Source of the DNA: Ekhidna sp.
GTDB lineage: Bacteria > Bacteroidota > Bacteroidia > Cytophagales > Cyclobacteriaceae
Direction of reading: 5' to 3'
DNA: 6,520 nt
Assembly: GCA_028821635.1 (NCBI GenBank)
Contig: JAPPDO010000411.1
Span: 1 to 6,520 of the forward strand
Positions 6,296-6,520 of the stretch are shown here, one piece after another. A model generated the notes under the pieces. The model searched no databases and had not been told where the DNA came from. It worked only from the letters and a program-made list of their open reading frames with translations. Every line of letters begins with the position of its first letter. Positions within the stretch are counted from its first letter, which is position 1. The position numbers were made by a program, and so were the translations under genes.

Positions 6296-6520
6296 TTAGT
6301 ATCTAGAATTTGCTAACGGTATTACTCCATTTATCATAGAGCAAGTGATTAAATAACAGAAACATAAATAATACTCCATCACGCTTTTAATCTCCTTTCC
6401 CGCCATCGATCTGTGTCCTTGGTGGCCTCTTGGTGTCCTCTGCGGTTCAATCGTTAGTAGCTTGGTCAGCGAAGGCATGATACGAACAAAAAGTAAAATC
6501 ATGGCAATCCATAAAATCAA
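6296..6520 (-). CDS. Open frame at the right edge, possible C-terminus of a membrane protein
   Basis: The complement of 6520-6296 is open for 74 codons and is not closed at the window edge, so it may be the 3' end of a gene starting outside. It begins with a hydrophobic stretch, ILWIAMILLFVRI, that could be a last membrane helix, followed by MPSLTKLL. From about residue 24 the frame runs through a CCGCAGAGG-type repeat and yields EPQRTPRGHQGH, the low-complexity wording typical of translated repeat DNA. The remaining 35 or so residues resemble nothing I know. T-rich DNA makes hydrophobic residues easily, so the helix may be chance. A second minus frame ends at a TGA just before the repeat, and a plus-strand ATG at 6501 runs to the edge (MAIHKI). 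The true gene here, if any, cannot be settled. Confidence 0.3.
   Translation of the reverse strand: MILWIAMILLFVRIMPSLTKLLTIEPQRTPRGHQGHRSMAGKEIKSVMEYYLCFCYLITCSMINGVIPLANSRY
6410..6447 (-). repeat. Degenerate CCGCAGAGG/ACACAGA-type dispersed repeat
   Basis: On the minus strand this stretch reads AACCGCAGAGGACACCAAG, then AGGCCACCAAGG, then ACACAGA. It holds about three imperfect units of 10-11 nt of the form (A)GGACACCAAG. It resembles the purine-rich CCGCAGAGGACRCAGAGG strings found dispersed in many bacterial genomes, often close to GxxExxY-type genes. It is much richer in G and C on this strand than the flanking AT-rich DNA, which suggests it arrived or expanded separately. No GxxExxY gene is in the window. 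Confidence 0.5.

Noticed and set aside
1..6520. Search for a defence system, CRISPR array, insertion sequence, tRNA or riboswitch
   Set aside because: No repeat-spacer pattern, transposase motif, inverted-repeat ends, tRNA cloverleaf or known riboswitch core was recognised by eye on either strand.

Overview
The window looks like a chromosomal housekeeping region of a Bacteroidota bacterium, possibly Cytophagales or a relative; that rank is a guess from protein flavour. Four things point to the phylum. The acpP-fabF-rnc order next to an IPExxxVDY-type gene is typical of it. The ACP, FabF and RNase III sequences have Bacteroidota-like wording. The genes lack clear Shine-Dalgarno sites and have A-rich leaders. 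A perfect match to the Bacteroidota -7 promoter element (TAnnTTTG) lies upstream of acpP.

Layout. Positions 1-136 (minus strand) hold the first 45 codons of an IPExxxVDY-family protein that continues beyond the left edge. A divergent intergenic region of about 110 bp follows, with a candidate promoter for the plus-strand operon. Positions 249-4312 are a tightly packed plus-strand operon: acpP (acyl carrier protein), fabF (3-oxoacyl-ACP synthase II), rnc (RNase III) and nadE (glutamine-dependent NAD+ synthetase). The gaps are 24 nt, 0 nt and a 4-nt ATGA overlap. A minus-strand gene at 4315-5715 converges on nadE with only 2 bp between stop codons. It encodes a metallo-beta-lactamase/rhodanese/rhodanese protein built like CstB-type persulfide dioxygenase-sulfurtransferases. 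After a 173-bp gap comes a minus-strand DUF983 gene (5889-6272), a small membrane protein with two CxxC motifs. The right edge (6296-6520) has an open minus-strand frame that starts with a hydrophobic stretch and then runs through a degenerate CCGCAGAGG-type repeat.

How the genes fit together. AcpP carries the growing acyl chain and FabF elongates it. RNase III processes double-stranded RNA, and NadE makes NAD+ by amidating deamido-NAD+. They form one growth-related transcription unit rather than one pathway. The persulfide dioxygenase is a separate sulfide or persulfide detoxification function.

I found no CRISPR array, tRNA, rRNA, transposase, phage gene or defence system, and no convincing new multi-gene system. 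The points most worth a second look are the in-frame zero-gap fabF/rnc junction, the degenerate middle rhodanese domain, a possible 43-codon small ORF overlapping the end of the DUF983 gene, and the repeat at the right edge.
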